Assembly (NCBI GenBank): GCA_902775985.1
Contig: CACYOR010000009.1
Span: forward strand, 1-32,272
From: Oscillospiraceae bacterium
GTDB taxonomy: Bacteria; Bacillota; Clostridia; Oscillospirales; Oscillospiraceae
Direction: 5' to 3'
Length of the DNA stretch: 32,272 nt
A program made the position numbers and the translations under genes. Of this stretch, positions 1 to 8,079 are shown piece by piece (the first letter of the stretch is position 1; the number at the start of each line of letters is the position of its first letter). Under the pieces are notes generated by a model. That model worked only from the letters and a program-made list of their open reading frames with translations, was not told the DNA's origin and ran no database searches.

Positions 1-45
1 GGCCAGGCTTTTCCTCTTGGAAAGCCTCCAGAACGCGCCGTAAGC

Positions 46-99
46 CGTTGAATGATCTCGGCTGGTATATTTATATTACCTTCTCTTTTTCATTCAACG
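46..99. repeat. 9-bp inverted repeat flanking the first promoter
   Basis: CGTTGAATG (46-54) and CATTCAACG (91-99) are exact reverse complements separated by 36 bases. They bracket the candidate promoter of the polymerase-like gene, and the left arm overlaps its -35. This could be an operator pair or a weak long-loop hairpin. No regulator is visible nearby. Confidence 0.45.
48..77 (+). promoter_or_regulatory. candidate sigma-A promoter for the polymerase-like operon
   Basis: TTGAAT (48-53) and TATATT (72-77) are separated by 18 bases, in a locally AT-rich stretch about 90 bases before the start codon. Both boxes match the vegetative consensus at five of six positions or close to it. The far upstream sequence (1-45) contains an imperfect AGGCTTTTCC/GGAAAGCCT stem, possibly the end of an upstream transcript. 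Confidence 0.45.
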
Positions 100-166
100 A
101 GAGCATGGGACAAAAGTGAGAGCAGTTGTTTTATAACCGAATCCACACCGGAAGGAGGCCGAAGCC

Positions 167-3100
167 ATGAAACTGAAGCAGTATAACATCTTCCACATCT
201 CCGCGCGGACGATTCTGAACCTCGCGCGGAAGACGAAGGACGGTTGGCGCTTTTGCTTTGACACGACTGACGAGACGAATCAGGCCCTGATGCAGAAGAT
301 CCCGCAGGATGATTGCGCCCTGTTCCATCAGCTTTTCACCCTGATCGCCAAGGACAAGGAGCATATCCAGATGCCCGACGGGGACGAGCTGCTGACACAC
401 CTTGTGGTGCTGGACTTCTCCGGCATCTTCGACCGCCCGGCGGTCGGCCTGGTGAAGGAACTGCAGGAAAAGGCAGAGCTTCTCTTTCGCCCGGAGGGGA
501 TTGAGATTGGCTTTTTCCGCGGCCTTATCCGCTTTGTGGCCTTCGAGCGCTCGGCCAGCATGAGCCGCGAAAACAAGCTCGCTTTCATCTGCGCCGATCT
601 CTATGACGCCATGTGGGAACGCATGACCCTGGGCATGAAGATCGGACAGTGCCAGCTCTCCAAACTCTACGCATACAATGGCCTGATGTTTACCAGCGGC
701 TGGGCGATCGACCAGGGGCTTTTTCACATGGACTCGGATCACGTCATCGTCGTAGATAATCCGCACAGTGTCGTGAACGGGGTTCCCGTCGTCACCGTCG
801 AGGATGACGGCAGCGACAAGCCGGTCCGCAAGTATACCCGTGTGGAGAAAACCATGGATATCTACGTGGAAGAGTTCGACGGTGAGGGTCTGGTCTCTGC
901 CGAACTGGCCCGCTTTCTGGACCCCTACGGCGACAAAAAGCGTGATCACCATTCCTTTCAGATTCGCATGCCCTACATCAAAGGTGTGGTCCACGAGGTG
1001 GATTTCCATGCCCTGTTTCGGGAACTGGGCGTGGAGGAGATCGAAGATATAGAGGGTGTCCGGCATCCGGTTTCCCGGGTGGATATGATCCTGACCAAAA
1101 GCATGTGCAAGGGCTGGGGCTGGATGGAGGAGAACGGGCTGAGCTGGAAGGAGTACCTGGATCGCTGCCGGGAATACGGACATCTGCTGTTCGTCTCCAA
1201 CACGGACCGCCGCAGTCGGGACGGGCTGACAGAGCTGAACTTCCAGCTCCTCAACACCGCCGCCATCACTGCGGAGGAATACCGTCCCCAGACGCTGCCT
1301 ATGGGCTGGGAGAGATCACCGGCCGAAGAAGAACGGACCTGGCTCACCAAGGCAACGGAGACCGCCTACTTTAACACGGTTGCCAATCCCGAATGGCAGC
1401 TCTCCTATTTCACCGCGGATAAGGATAACCCGGAGCTGGATTACAGCGACGCCCGCCAGATGCGAGCGCTGCTTTTATACAAGAACCCGGCCTTCCTGGC
1501 CGAGAAGGTCTTTCAGAAAGAGTTGGAGGACAAGGCCAGGCAGATCCGGGAGAAATACGGCATCGGCAAGCTGCAGATTTCCGGGGATACCCGCTACCTG
1601 TCCGACGACTTGATGCGGCTCCTGGCTGCCATTGTGAAGCCCGCTTCCGCTCCGGCCTTCTATGCGCTGTCCAGGGAGAGCCTGCAAGGGGCGGAGATCT
1701 ATGCTCCACAACCGAGCTATCCCGAGCAGGAGGTCTTGACGATTCTGCGCAACCCGCATATCTCCCGGAACGAGGAGGCGCTGGTCAAGCCGCTCTCTCC
1801 CGTGGGCCCGCTGCGGGAGGAGTATCTGTCTCACCTCTACTATGTGGCCATGGTGGATTCCCGGTCACTGATCCCGGATCGTCTGGGCGGCGCGGATTAC
1901 GACGGGGATACTGTCCATCTGTATGCCGAGCCCCTGCTCTGTGACAGCATCCGCCGCAACTACGACGGCGGGCTGGAGAATGCGCACAATCTGCCGCTGC
2001 TGAAGATCCCGTCTGCAGAGCCGCTGACTGCAGACGCCCATGACTGGCAAGCCCGTCTGCAGACGGTGAAGAGCACCTTCTCCTCCCGCGTCGGGCAGAT
2101 CTCCAATGCCGCTCTGCGAAGAAGCATCCTGGCCTATGACGAGGCGACACCGGAGGATCTGCGGGAGCAGTACCGCAGGGAGACCGAGGTTCTGACCATA
2201 CTTACAGGGCTGGAGATCGACTCGGCTAAAAGCGGCATCAAGCCCGACCTGTCCGAGTATCTGGGAAAAAAGGCCAAGGTCAAAAGCCTTTTTCTGCGCT
2301 ATAAGGACATCGCCGGGGAGCCGGAGCAGCATGCCTGGTATGAGCCGACCAAGAACAAGCGGCTGAGGGCTTTCTTCGAGAGCATCGAGTGGGATGAGGT
2401 CACGGCCAATCTGGAGCGCACGCCGCTCTATGCCCGGCAGCTCGGGAAGGAAACGAAAACAATAAAAGTGCAGCCGGCCGAGAGCGAGGAGCTCTTCGAA
2501 TTCGCCCTTGATCCGAACTGGAGGGAAAAGATCGATCCCGGCACCCTGGAACGGGTGCGCCTGATCATTGCAGATTATGAGGAGGCCAAGCGCCGGTGTG
2601 AGGCATACCGGCATCTGACGCCCTCCGGCAATTACCGAAAGGATATTTCCAGAATCCTGTTCTCCCGGGATCAGGAGAAGGGGCTCTCCGCAGATGAGCT
2701 GTATCCATATTTCGAACGCTACAATGCTCACGCGATCCGGCGCATGCTGGACAATCTGCGCAGCAGCAACTGGATGTTCACGAGAAAGGAAGACCGGCTC
2801 CTGATGCTGTTCGAAATCTTCCCGGGCATACCGCCTGACTGCAGGGAAATCCTGTGCGACTTTCGCTGCGGCGGGTATCGTCTGCTGGGGGATATCCTGA
2901 TGGATCTGGACGAGCAGAAACGGGTTCAGGCGGCGGCAAAGAACAAAGGTGTTCACAAAGACGACAGTAAGCAGATGAAGCGGATGATGCGGGATGCTCT
3001 TGACAGCGCAGATTACAAACAGACGCTGATCAAAAACTGCCGGGACATTGTCCAGCCCAGCTTCCCAACGGAACTGGATCAACCGATCGAGTGGTTCGAC

Positions 3101-3259
3101 ATGCTGGTGGGTGCGGAATTCCTGGGCAAACGCGATTTTATTCTGGAGGTCATGCCGGCTATTGCCGTGAATAGAGCGATCAACCGCATTCCGCCGAAGA
3201 AAGGAGAAAGCTTTGTTAAACGAGTGGGAAGAGCTCTCGGCCTACACCGGGATTCCTGA
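167..3259 (+). CDS. cellular-type (QDE-1/YonO-like) RNA polymerase homologue, 1030 aa
   Basis: The protein carries the catalytic signature of the two-barrel RNA polymerase superfamily in the form used by eukaryotic RNA-dependent RNA polymerases and phage YonO: D577-Y-D579-G-D581, within RLGGADYDGD. In that family these aspartates bind the catalytic magnesium. About 45 residues upstream, TILRNPHISRNEEALV resembles the RNP(C/H)..PGD segment that precedes the motif in cellular RdRPs. A KLYAYNGLMFTSG stretch near residue 170 and an FDGEGLV segment near 240 look like pieces of the first double-psi barrel. The length of about 1000 residues suits a single-chain enzyme. The start is set by AAGGAGG at 152-158, eight bases before ATG. 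YonO is a DNA-dependent polymerase and QDE-1 uses both templates, so template choice cannot be told here. No phage structural genes are seen in the window. The family call rests on motif recognition, not on a search. Confidence 0.72.
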   Translation: MKLKQYNIFHISARTILNLARKTKDGWRFCFDTTDETNQALMQKIPQDDCALFHQLFTLIAKDKEHIQMPDGDELLTHLVVLDFSGIFDRPAVGLVKELQEKAELLFRPEGIEIGFFRGLIRFVAFERSASMSRENKLAFICADLYDAMWERMTLGMKIGQCQLSKLYAYNGLMFTSGWAIDQGLFHMDSDHVIVVDNPHSVVNGVPVVTVEDDGSDKPVRKYTRVEKTMDIYVEEFDGEGLVSAELARFLDPYGDKKRDHHSFQIRMPYIKGVVHEVDFHALFRELGVEEIEDIEGVRHPVSRVDMILTKSMCKGWGWMEENGLSWKEYLDRCREYGHLLFVSNTDRRSRDGLTELNFQLLNTAAITAEEYRPQTLPMGWERSPAEEERTWLTKATETAYFNTVANPEWQLSYFTADKDNPELDYSDARQMRALLLYKNPAFLAEKVFQKELEDKARQIREKYGIGKLQISGDTRYLSDDLMRLLAAIVKPASAPAFYALSRESLQGAEIYAPQPSYPEQEVLTILRNPHISRNEEALVKPLSPVGPLREEYLSHLYYVAMVDSRSLIPDRLGGADYDGDTVHLYAEPLLCDSIRRNYDGGLENAHNLPLLKIPSAEPLTADAHDWQARLQTVKSTFSSRVGQISNAALRRSILAYDEATPEDLREQYRRETEVLTILTGLEIDSAKSGIKPDLSEYLGKKAKVKSLFLRYKDIAGEPEQHAWYEPTKNKRLRAFFESIEWDEVTANLERTPLYARQLGKETKTIKVQPAESEELFEFALDPNWREKIDPGTLERVRLIIADYEEAKRRCEAYRHLTPSGNYRKDISRILFSRDQEKGLSADELYPYFERYNAHAIRRMLDNLRSSNWMFTRKEDRLLMLFEIFPGIPPDCREILCDFRCGGYRLLGDILMDLDEQKRVQAAAKNKGVHKDDSKQMKRMMRDALDSADYKQTLIKNCRDIVQPSFPTELDQPIEWFDMLVGAEFLGKRDFILEVMPAIAVNRAINRIPPKKGESFVKRVGRALGLHRDS

Positions 3260-4043
3260 ATACACGGAGGAAACCTTTATGGGACGCTTTACGCTGCCCA
3301 TGCTGCTGGACTTCAAGGGTTTCCGGCGCATTTTGACCGTCCTGGCCCGGGGTTATCTGTTTCGTAACGGCAGCGACGGCTATGGCCGGATCGAAGTTGC
3401 CCGCCGGGCGCTGCTGGCCTGGTGCAGTCTCTCCGGAGAGGAAACGAAAAAAGCCCCGGATCAGGAGACTGATCCGAGGCTCAGAGTGAACTTTGGAGAA
3501 TATGCGGAGGAGTTTCCGGAGCTTGTAACCCCGGAGGGGGACGGCTGGCTGATCCGGCATGTAGAGAACATCGTCGCCTTCGTGGAGGACAATCCCGATG
3601 CTGTCCGCAAGGGCGTCGCAGAGAAGGTGCAGGCGCTCAAAACGGGCTTTCGCAGGCAGTGGGCCAGGAAGCTGCGGCAGATGCAGGTGCCGGCTTTCGC
3701 GCCCAACACCAAGGGCGCCTGGGTGCTTCGCTTTGACGATATCCTGGCCGACTCTCTGGAACTCGGCCCGCTGCGGAACAGGGACTTCGAGCTACCGGAA
3801 GGAACGACGGAAGAGCTGAAAGAACTGACCCCAAAAGGAGTGCCGGTGGAAGTCAGCATTCTGTTGTACAAGTACTACATCGCAAACAAGGAGGATGACA
3901 GAGATTACGTCCTTCTGCCGCAGCAGAACTTTAACGCTTACTTCGGCAACACCAATTTCAGCCAGAAATGGGTTGGGGCACTGAACGGAAAGCTGATTGA
4001 GAAAAAGGTGATGGACGGGGTGTGCAAGTACCGTATAAGGTAG
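3213..4043 (+). CDS. unrecognised 276-aa partner of the polymerase-like protein
   Basis: I do not recognise this family. Translation appears to start at a TTG (3213) with AAGGAG at 3201-3206, inside the last 47 bases of the polymerase-like gene in another frame, so the two are almost certainly translationally coupled. The protein is soluble-looking with no membrane segment. A basic central helix (KTGFRRQWARKLRQM, about residues 145-160) could touch nucleic acid. The C-terminal 75 residues, with LLYKYYIAN and the end SQKWVGALNGKLIEKKVM, could form a small helical or winged-helix fold, but this is a guess. It is the only gene sharing the operon with the polymerase, and a strong terminator follows, so a role as accessory or specificity factor is the natural inference. 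Confidence 0.7.
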   Translation: MLNEWEELSAYTGIPEYTEETFMGRFTLPMLLDFKGFRRILTVLARGYLFRNGSDGYGRIEVARRALLAWCSLSGEETKKAPDQETDPRLRVNFGEYAEEFPELVTPEGDGWLIRHVENIVAFVEDNPDAVRKGVAEKVQALKTGFRRQWARKLRQMQVPAFAPNTKGAWVLRFDDILADSLELGPLRNRDFELPEGTTEELKELTPKGVPVEVSILLYKYYIANKEDDRDYVLLPQQNFNAYFGNTNFSQKWVGALNGKLIEKKVMDGVCKYRIR

Positions 4044-4080
4044 GTTGAATCTGGAAACTATCTCTCTATTGGGACGGATG

Positions 4081-4130
4081 CGCCTTGTCCTTCTGCTGAA
4101 AAGGCAGAAGGACAAGGCGTAGTTTGTTTC
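4081..4130 (+). terminator. rho-independent terminator of the polymerase operon
   Basis: CGCCTTGTCCTTCTGC (4081-4096) pairs perfectly over 16 bp with 4104-4119 around a 7-base loop and is followed by TAGTTTGTTT. It lies 37 bases after the stop codon and isolates the polymerase operon from the metal region downstream. Confidence 0.8.
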
Positions 4131-4203
4131 GGAGGTTCTCACAGAAATGGGTTCGTCAGCACGGACACCTGTGCCCGAAACCTGCTGAGGGCGCACACAT
4201 TCA

Positions 4204-4247
4204 ATCCCCCCGGGGGGCTTCCGAATCGGAGGCCGTCAATTTATAAT
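4204..4247 (+). promoter_or_regulatory. C6G6-box promoter 1 (GTPase operon)
   Basis: Palindrome CCCCCCGGGGGG at 4206-4217, within ATCCCCCCGGGGGGCTT. It is followed by a weak -35 TTCCGA (4219-4224), a 17-base spacer and a perfect -10 TATAAT (4242-4247). The predicted start is near 4254, placing the palindrome centre at about -42. The same geometry recurs at four other operons. Confidence 0.75.
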
Positions 4248-4278
4248 CAGAAGCAACAACGAATCAGAGGGGACAACC

Positions 4279-4959
4279 ATGAAAATGCTGACTGTTTCCG
4301 GCCCGCCGTCGGCCGGGAAAACCTCGGTGATCCTGCGGCTGTGTGAAGAACTGCCGAACCGGAAAATCGCCGTCGTCAAGTTCGACTGCCTGACTTCCTT
4401 TGACCAGGAGCAGTATGCGGCGGCAGGTATACCGGTGGTCGTGGGCTATGCCGGGAAGCTCTGCCCCGATCATTTCTTTGTGACCAACGTGCAGGAGGCC
4501 TTTGACTGGGCCAGGCGCAAGGGCTTTGACCTGCTGATCACCGAGAGCGCCGGGCTCTGCAATCGCTGTTCACCCCACATCCGGGGCGTACCCGCCGTGT
4601 GCGTGATCGACAATCTGGCGGGTCTCAATACCCCGCGGAAGCTCGGCCCCATGCTGCGTCTGGCCGATGTGGTGGCAGTGACCAAGGGAGACATCGTCTC
4701 CCAAGCCGAGCGGGAGGTCTTTGCCTACAATATCCGCCAGATGAACCCGCGTGCGACGCTCCTGCGGCTCAACGGCATCACCGGGCAGGGGGCCTTTCTG
4801 CTGGCAAAGATCGTGGAGCGCTCACGGGAGATCGACACCCTCAGCGGCATGCAGCTGCGCTTTACCACCCCGGCCGCTATTTGTGCCTACTGTACCGGCG
4901 AAAAGCGCATCGGCATGGAGTACCAGATCGGGATGAGCAAGCCCATGGAGTTTGACTGA
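4279..4959 (+). CDS. SIMIBI-class P-loop GTPase, HypB/UreG/CobW-like, with two CxxC pairs
   Basis: A 226-residue NTPase of the metallochaperone type. Walker A is GPPSAGKT (8-15), a guanine-specificity-like TKGD lies at 135-138, and ESAG (89-92) probably corresponds to switch/Walker B. Two cysteine pairs, CNRC (94-97) and CAYC (202-205), are candidate metal or Fe-S ligands; the first sits where HypB and CobW relatives hold their metal site. Its sequence is clearly distinct from the second GTPase at 14383. It opens an operon with an ABC ATPase and a DUF364 protein. ATG 4279 has GAGGGG at 4267-4272. The likely job is nucleotide-gated delivery of a metal ion or metal cofactor; which metal is inferred from context only. 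Confidence 0.75.
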   Translation: MKMLTVSGPPSAGKTSVILRLCEELPNRKIAVVKFDCLTSFDQEQYAAAGIPVVVGYAGKLCPDHFFVTNVQEAFDWARRKGFDLLITESAGLCNRCSPHIRGVPAVCVIDNLAGLNTPRKLGPMLRLADVVAVTKGDIVSQAEREVFAYNIRQMNPRATLLRLNGITGQGAFLLAKIVERSREIDTLSGMQLRFTTPAAICAYCTGEKRIGMEYQIGMSKPMEFD

Positions 4960-4960
4960 T

Positions 4961-5968
4961 ATGGATTTTTACCAAGAGATCACCGCGCTCCCCCTGGGGG
5001 AGCTGATTCGGAAATACTCCGTCTGCGCTGACTTTCTGCACGGCTACGGGCTGGACGCCCTGCCGCGGCAGCTGCCGCTGGAGGCCGCGTTGGAACATCT
5101 GCGAAGCGACATGCTGGCCGATATGGGGCTGAGCGCGTTTGAACTGGTCGACCTGTTGAGCGAGCTGCTGGAGCAGGAGGCGGAGGCGGGGCTGAGCCGG
5201 GTCAGGAGTATCGAGATCCTGGGCGGCACGGACAAGGACGGGCAGCCGGAGAACGTGGAGCTCCGTATCCGCGCCGGGGAGGTCATACGCCTGGTCGGCC
5301 CCACCGGCTCCGGCAAAAGCCAGCTGCTGGCGGATATCGAGTGCGCCGCCCGGGGAGACACCCCGACCGGGCGCTGGGTACTGTTTGACGGGAAAGAGCT
5401 GCGGGATGAGCAGCGCTTTTCCCTGGGCAACCGGCTGGTGGCGCAGCTGACGCAGAACATGAACTTCGTGATGGACTCCCCGGTGGAGGATTTTCTGCGT
5501 CTGCACGCCCGGAGCCGGATGTTGTCCGAGGCGGACGCCGTCATCGCGCACTGCCTGGAGACCGCAAACGCCCTCTCCGGCGAGCCCTTTGAAAAGGATA
5601 CCCGCCTCACTCGGCTATCGGGCGGGCAGGCCCGGGCGCTGATGATCGCGGACGCGGCCTGCATCAGCCCCTCGCCCATCCTGCTGATCGACGAGATCGA
5701 AAACGCAGGCATCGACCGGGTGCGGGCGGTGGAGCTTCTGACCGGCGGGAACAAGATCGTCCTTCTGGCGACCCATGATCCGCTGCTGGCCCTGTCCGCC
5801 GGGAAACGGATCGTGCTGCATAACGGCGGAATCCGCGCCGTGCTGGAGACAAACGAAGAAGAGAGCGAGGCCCTCCGGAAACTCCGGGAGGCAGACCTCC
5901 TGAATACAAGCCTGCGGCGGGCTATCCGCGCAGGGGAAAGGATCGTTAGCCATGTGGGAAATGTATGA
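4961..5968 (+). CDS. ABC-type ATPase with an N-terminal helical domain and no permease beside it
   Basis: A 335-residue ABC ATPase. Walker A GPTGSGKS is at 113-120, signature LSGGQ at 219-223, Walker B LLIDEIE at 241-247 and the H-loop histidine at 272. Residues 1-75 form an extra helical region (LGELIRKYSVCADFLHGYGL) that resembles the short DUF1858/ScdA-N type domains. Neither operon partner has membrane segments, so this may be a soluble energy-coupling ATPase rather than an importer subunit. I chose ATG 4961 over the in-frame TTG at 4952 because GGAG at 4947-4950 is correctly spaced only for the ATG. The start lies one base after the GTPase stop, and the 3' end overlaps the DUF364 gene. 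Confidence 0.72.
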   Translation: MDFYQEITALPLGELIRKYSVCADFLHGYGLDALPRQLPLEAALEHLRSDMLADMGLSAFELVDLLSELLEQEAEAGLSRVRSIEILGGTDKDGQPENVELRIRAGEVIRLVGPTGSGKSQLLADIECAARGDTPTGRWVLFDGKELRDEQRFSLGNRLVAQLTQNMNFVMDSPVEDFLRLHARSRMLSEADAVIAHCLETANALSGEPFEKDTRLTRLSGGQARALMIADAACISPSPILLIDEIENAGIDRVRAVELLTGGNKIVLLATHDPLLALSAGKRIVLHNGGIRAVLETNEEESEALRKLREADLLNTSLRRAIRAGERIVSHVGNV

Positions 5969-6713
5969 GGAGCTGATCGCCGGTATCCCCGAGGGTCTGC
6001 ACATTAAGCGCTCTGTTGCGGGCAGCTTCTGGACGGTGGTGGAGAGTGAGCTGGGCGTCGGCGCGGCGGGGACGGCCAAAACCATGACCAGGCCGCCGCT
6101 GCAGCGCGCGCCGCTGGCGGGCATGCCCCTGAAGGAGGCGGCAGAGCTGGCAGAGTCCTGGAACTTTGTGGAGGCTTCCCTGGGCGTGGCCGCCATCAAC
6201 GCCTACTACAACACCCCGGAGATCGCCCGGGCAAACGGCGTGCTCTTCGACCAGGGAGACGACCGTCTGAACGACCCCTACATCGCATACCGCAAATTTG
6301 CGCGAGACAAAAAGGTGGCCTGCATCGGCAGCCACTCCACCATGGTGGACTCCATGCTCAAGGACGTGGCGGAGGTCTCCATGCTGGGAGAGGACATGGG
6401 GGAGTTCCCCCTGCAGGCGGCAGACTATCTTCTGCCGCAGCAGGATCTGGTCTATCTGCCCTGCTATGCGGAGATCACCAAGGAGCTGCCGCGCTATCTC
6501 GCGCTGTGCAAAAACGCGGTGGCCGTGATCTGCGGCCCCTCTGTCAGCATGTCGCCCATCCTGTTTGCCTACGGCGCCTTCGACATGGCGGGGCTTGTGG
6601 TGACGGACGCGGACATGGCTTTTGAATCCGCCTGCGGCACCGCGGTCAAGAAGATGTTCGCCGCGGGGAAAAAGGCGTCGCTGCGGCGCGAAGTGGTACA
6701 GAATTTGAGATAA
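5952..6713 (+). CDS. DUF4213/DUF364 putative heavy-metal chelation protein
   Basis: A 253-residue soluble protein. The N-terminal part (about 1-95, ending in a SLGVAAINAYYNTP segment) matches DUF4213, and the rest matches DUF364, including KVACIGSH..MVDSML and ICGPSVSMSPILFAYGAFDMAGLVVTD. DUF364 has been proposed, from genomic context and a Desulfitobacterium structure, to take part in heavy-metal chelation or anaerobic cofactor assembly; no reaction is established to my knowledge. The start overlaps the ABC ATPase by 17 bases. A paralogue sits next to hypB at 15053. Two copies of this family, each paired with a metallochaperone-like GTPase, suggest the GTPase and DUF364 protein work as a unit. 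Confidence 0.78.
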   Translation: MWEMYEELIAGIPEGLHIKRSVAGSFWTVVESELGVGAAGTAKTMTRPPLQRAPLAGMPLKEAAELAESWNFVEASLGVAAINAYYNTPEIARANGVLFDQGDDRLNDPYIAYRKFARDKKVACIGSHSTMVDSMLKDVAEVSMLGEDMGEFPLQAADYLLPQQDLVYLPCYAEITKELPRYLALCKNAVAVICGPSVSMSPILFAYGAFDMAGLVVTDADMAFESACGTAVKKMFAAGKKASLRREVVQNLR

Positions 6714-6728
6714 CCAGGTGACGAAAAC

Positions 6729-6772
6729 ATCCCCCCGGGGGGCTTGCGGCGGAACAGGACAGCTCGTACAAT
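6729..6772 (+). promoter_or_regulatory. C6G6-box promoter 2 (methyltransferase/TetR operon)
   Basis: Palindrome CCCCCCGGGGGG at 6731-6742, then -35 TTGCGG (6744-6749), 17-base spacer and -10 TACAAT (6767-6772). The spacing is identical to promoter 1. Predicted start near 6779. Confidence 0.75.
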
Positions 6773-6812
6773 AGATTCAGAGAGGGAACTGGCATCGCAA
6801 AAGGAGCTTTCT

Positions 6813-7388
6813 ATGGAAATCGCTGAATACTTTGATTCGGTCGCAGCCTTCTGGGACGACGATTTTTCGGAGGCCAAGCCTGCGCGTGTCGTGGCGTCCA
6901 CCGTATCGATCCCCTGGGGCGGCGCCTGTGTGCTGGATATCGGCTGCGGCAGCGGCTCTATGTTCCTGGATCTGCTGGAAAACGGCGCCTGTGAGATCGA
7001 GGGGCTGGACATCTCCCGCAACATGGTGGAGGTGGCCCGCAGCAAATTTGATTTTGATCCGCGCATCCATGTGACCCATGGGGATTTTCTCCGGCATGAG
7101 CAGCCGGGCTACGATGTGCTGATGGCCTTCAACTCCTATCACTTCTTTTCACAGCCCCGGGTTTTCCTGAACAAGGCAAAGCAGCTGCTGCGTCCGGGTG
7201 GGCGGCTCACGGTCGCGTTTCCCTACGACCGGGATCACGTCAACACCCTCAGCGCGATCCTCCCGGCAGGTATGGCAAGAGGGCTCCTGTCCGCCGAGGA
7301 GGAGGCGCTCTTCTGGCAGGAGCTGTTCGATGTCGATTGCCTGTGCGACAACGGGAGCCTGTACCTGATCTCGGGCCTGGTGAAGTGA
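6813..7388 (+). CDS. class I SAM-dependent methyltransferase (short type)
   Basis: A 191-residue Rossmann methyltransferase. Motif I is VLDIGCGSG, followed by the acidic-loop segment GLDISRNMVEVAR and the later LLRPGGRLTVAF strand typical of UbiE/SmtA relatives. The C-terminal pattern (AFPYDRDHVNTLSAILPAGMARGLLSAEE) is shared with the methyltransferase at 18911, making these two a related pair. ATG 6813 is chosen for AAGGAG at 6801-6806; an upstream in-frame start would lie in or before the promoter. The substrate is unknown. Its place under the shared palindrome suggests it methylates a ligand or cofactor intermediate handled by the metal region. Confidence 0.8.
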   Translation: MEIAEYFDSVAAFWDDDFSEAKPARVVASTVSIPWGGACVLDIGCGSGSMFLDLLENGACEIEGLDISRNMVEVARSKFDFDPRIHVTHGDFLRHEQPGYDVLMAFNSYHFFSQPRVFLNKAKQLLRPGGRLTVAFPYDRDHVNTLSAILPAGMARGLLSAEEEALFWQELFDVDCLCDNGSLYLISGLVK

Positions 7389-7390
7389 GC

Positions 7391-7957
7391 ATGACAGAGA
7401 AAAAAAAGAAGAAGACCGACCGCCGCACGCTCTACACCCGCATGGTGATCAAGGACGCCCTGCTGCATCTGCTGGCAGAGAAGGAGTATGCGGATGTGAC
7501 GATCGCGGATCTCTGCAGGGAAGCAGAGATCAATCGCGGCACCTTTTATCTCCACTACGACAACCTCCGCGAGGTGATGGACGAGCTGTTTGACGATGCG
7601 CTGCAAAACATGAACGGCGTGCTGGTGCAGATCGGCTGCGCACCGGAGGAGAAGAAGTGCGGCGTCCCGCTCTGCCGCTTTTTGCGGGAGAACAAAAAAT
7701 ACCGGCCTCTGTTCTTTTCCGACTCCCTGCACGACCATGTGATCGAGCGCATCGCCGCCTCCGGCTGGGACAGCTTTTCCGCCAGGATGGGGGCACAGAG
7801 CGGCCTTGACGAGGAGGCACTGAAAGCAGTTTTCTTCTTCCAGCTCAACGGCTGCCTTGCCATCAGCAAGCGCGGCATCGACATCCCCGACGAGAGCTGG
7901 GCGGAGATCCAGTGTCAGGTGGATCGCTTTTTGAAAAATGGCCTGGCCAGTTTATGA
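7391..7957 (+). CDS. TetR/AcrR-family transcriptional regulator
   Basis: A 188-residue protein with a lysine-rich N-terminus (MTEKKKKK) and a TetR-type helix-turn-helix: VTIADLCREAEINRGTFYLHYDN at roughly residues 36-58. The C-terminal domain is the usual variable helical ligand-sensing part. It follows the methyltransferase with a 2-base gap and is the only obvious DNA-binding regulator in the whole metal region. It is therefore a candidate, though unproven, reader of the C6G6 boxes, one of which drives its own operon. TetR proteins are usually repressors, whereas the box position looks like that of an activator, so another regulator elsewhere remains possible. Confidence 0.82.
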   Translation: MTEKKKKKTDRRTLYTRMVIKDALLHLLAEKEYADVTIADLCREAEINRGTFYLHYDNLREVMDELFDDALQNMNGVLVQIGCAPEEKKCGVPLCRFLRENKKYRPLFFSDSLHDHVIERIAASGWDSFSARMGAQSGLDEEALKAVFFFQLNGCLAISKRGIDIPDESWAEIQCQVDRFLKNGLASL

Positions 7958-8035
7958 ACAGTATGTCTATAAACATTCAATTATCGGATATCTGTTCAGA
8001 AACGTCTCCATTCGCCGGAAAGCGTTCAGGATCCT

Positions 8036-8079
8036 ATCCCCCCTGGGGGCTTAAAGAAAAAAAGCCTGTCTGCTACCAT
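8036..8079 (+). promoter_or_regulatory. C6G6-box promoter 3 (first importer operon)
   Basis: Variant palindrome CCCCCCTGGGGG at 8038-8049, then -35 TTAAAG (8051-8056), 17-base spacer and -10 TACCAT (8074-8079) preceded by TGC, an extended -10. Predicted start near 8086. The -10 lies in the left arm of the hairpin at 8073-8103. Confidence 0.68.

Noticed and set aside
7955-7998. TGAACAG/CTGTTCA inverted pair after the TetR gene
   Set aside because: Only 7 bp with a 30-base gap, partly inside the coding end; likely chance.
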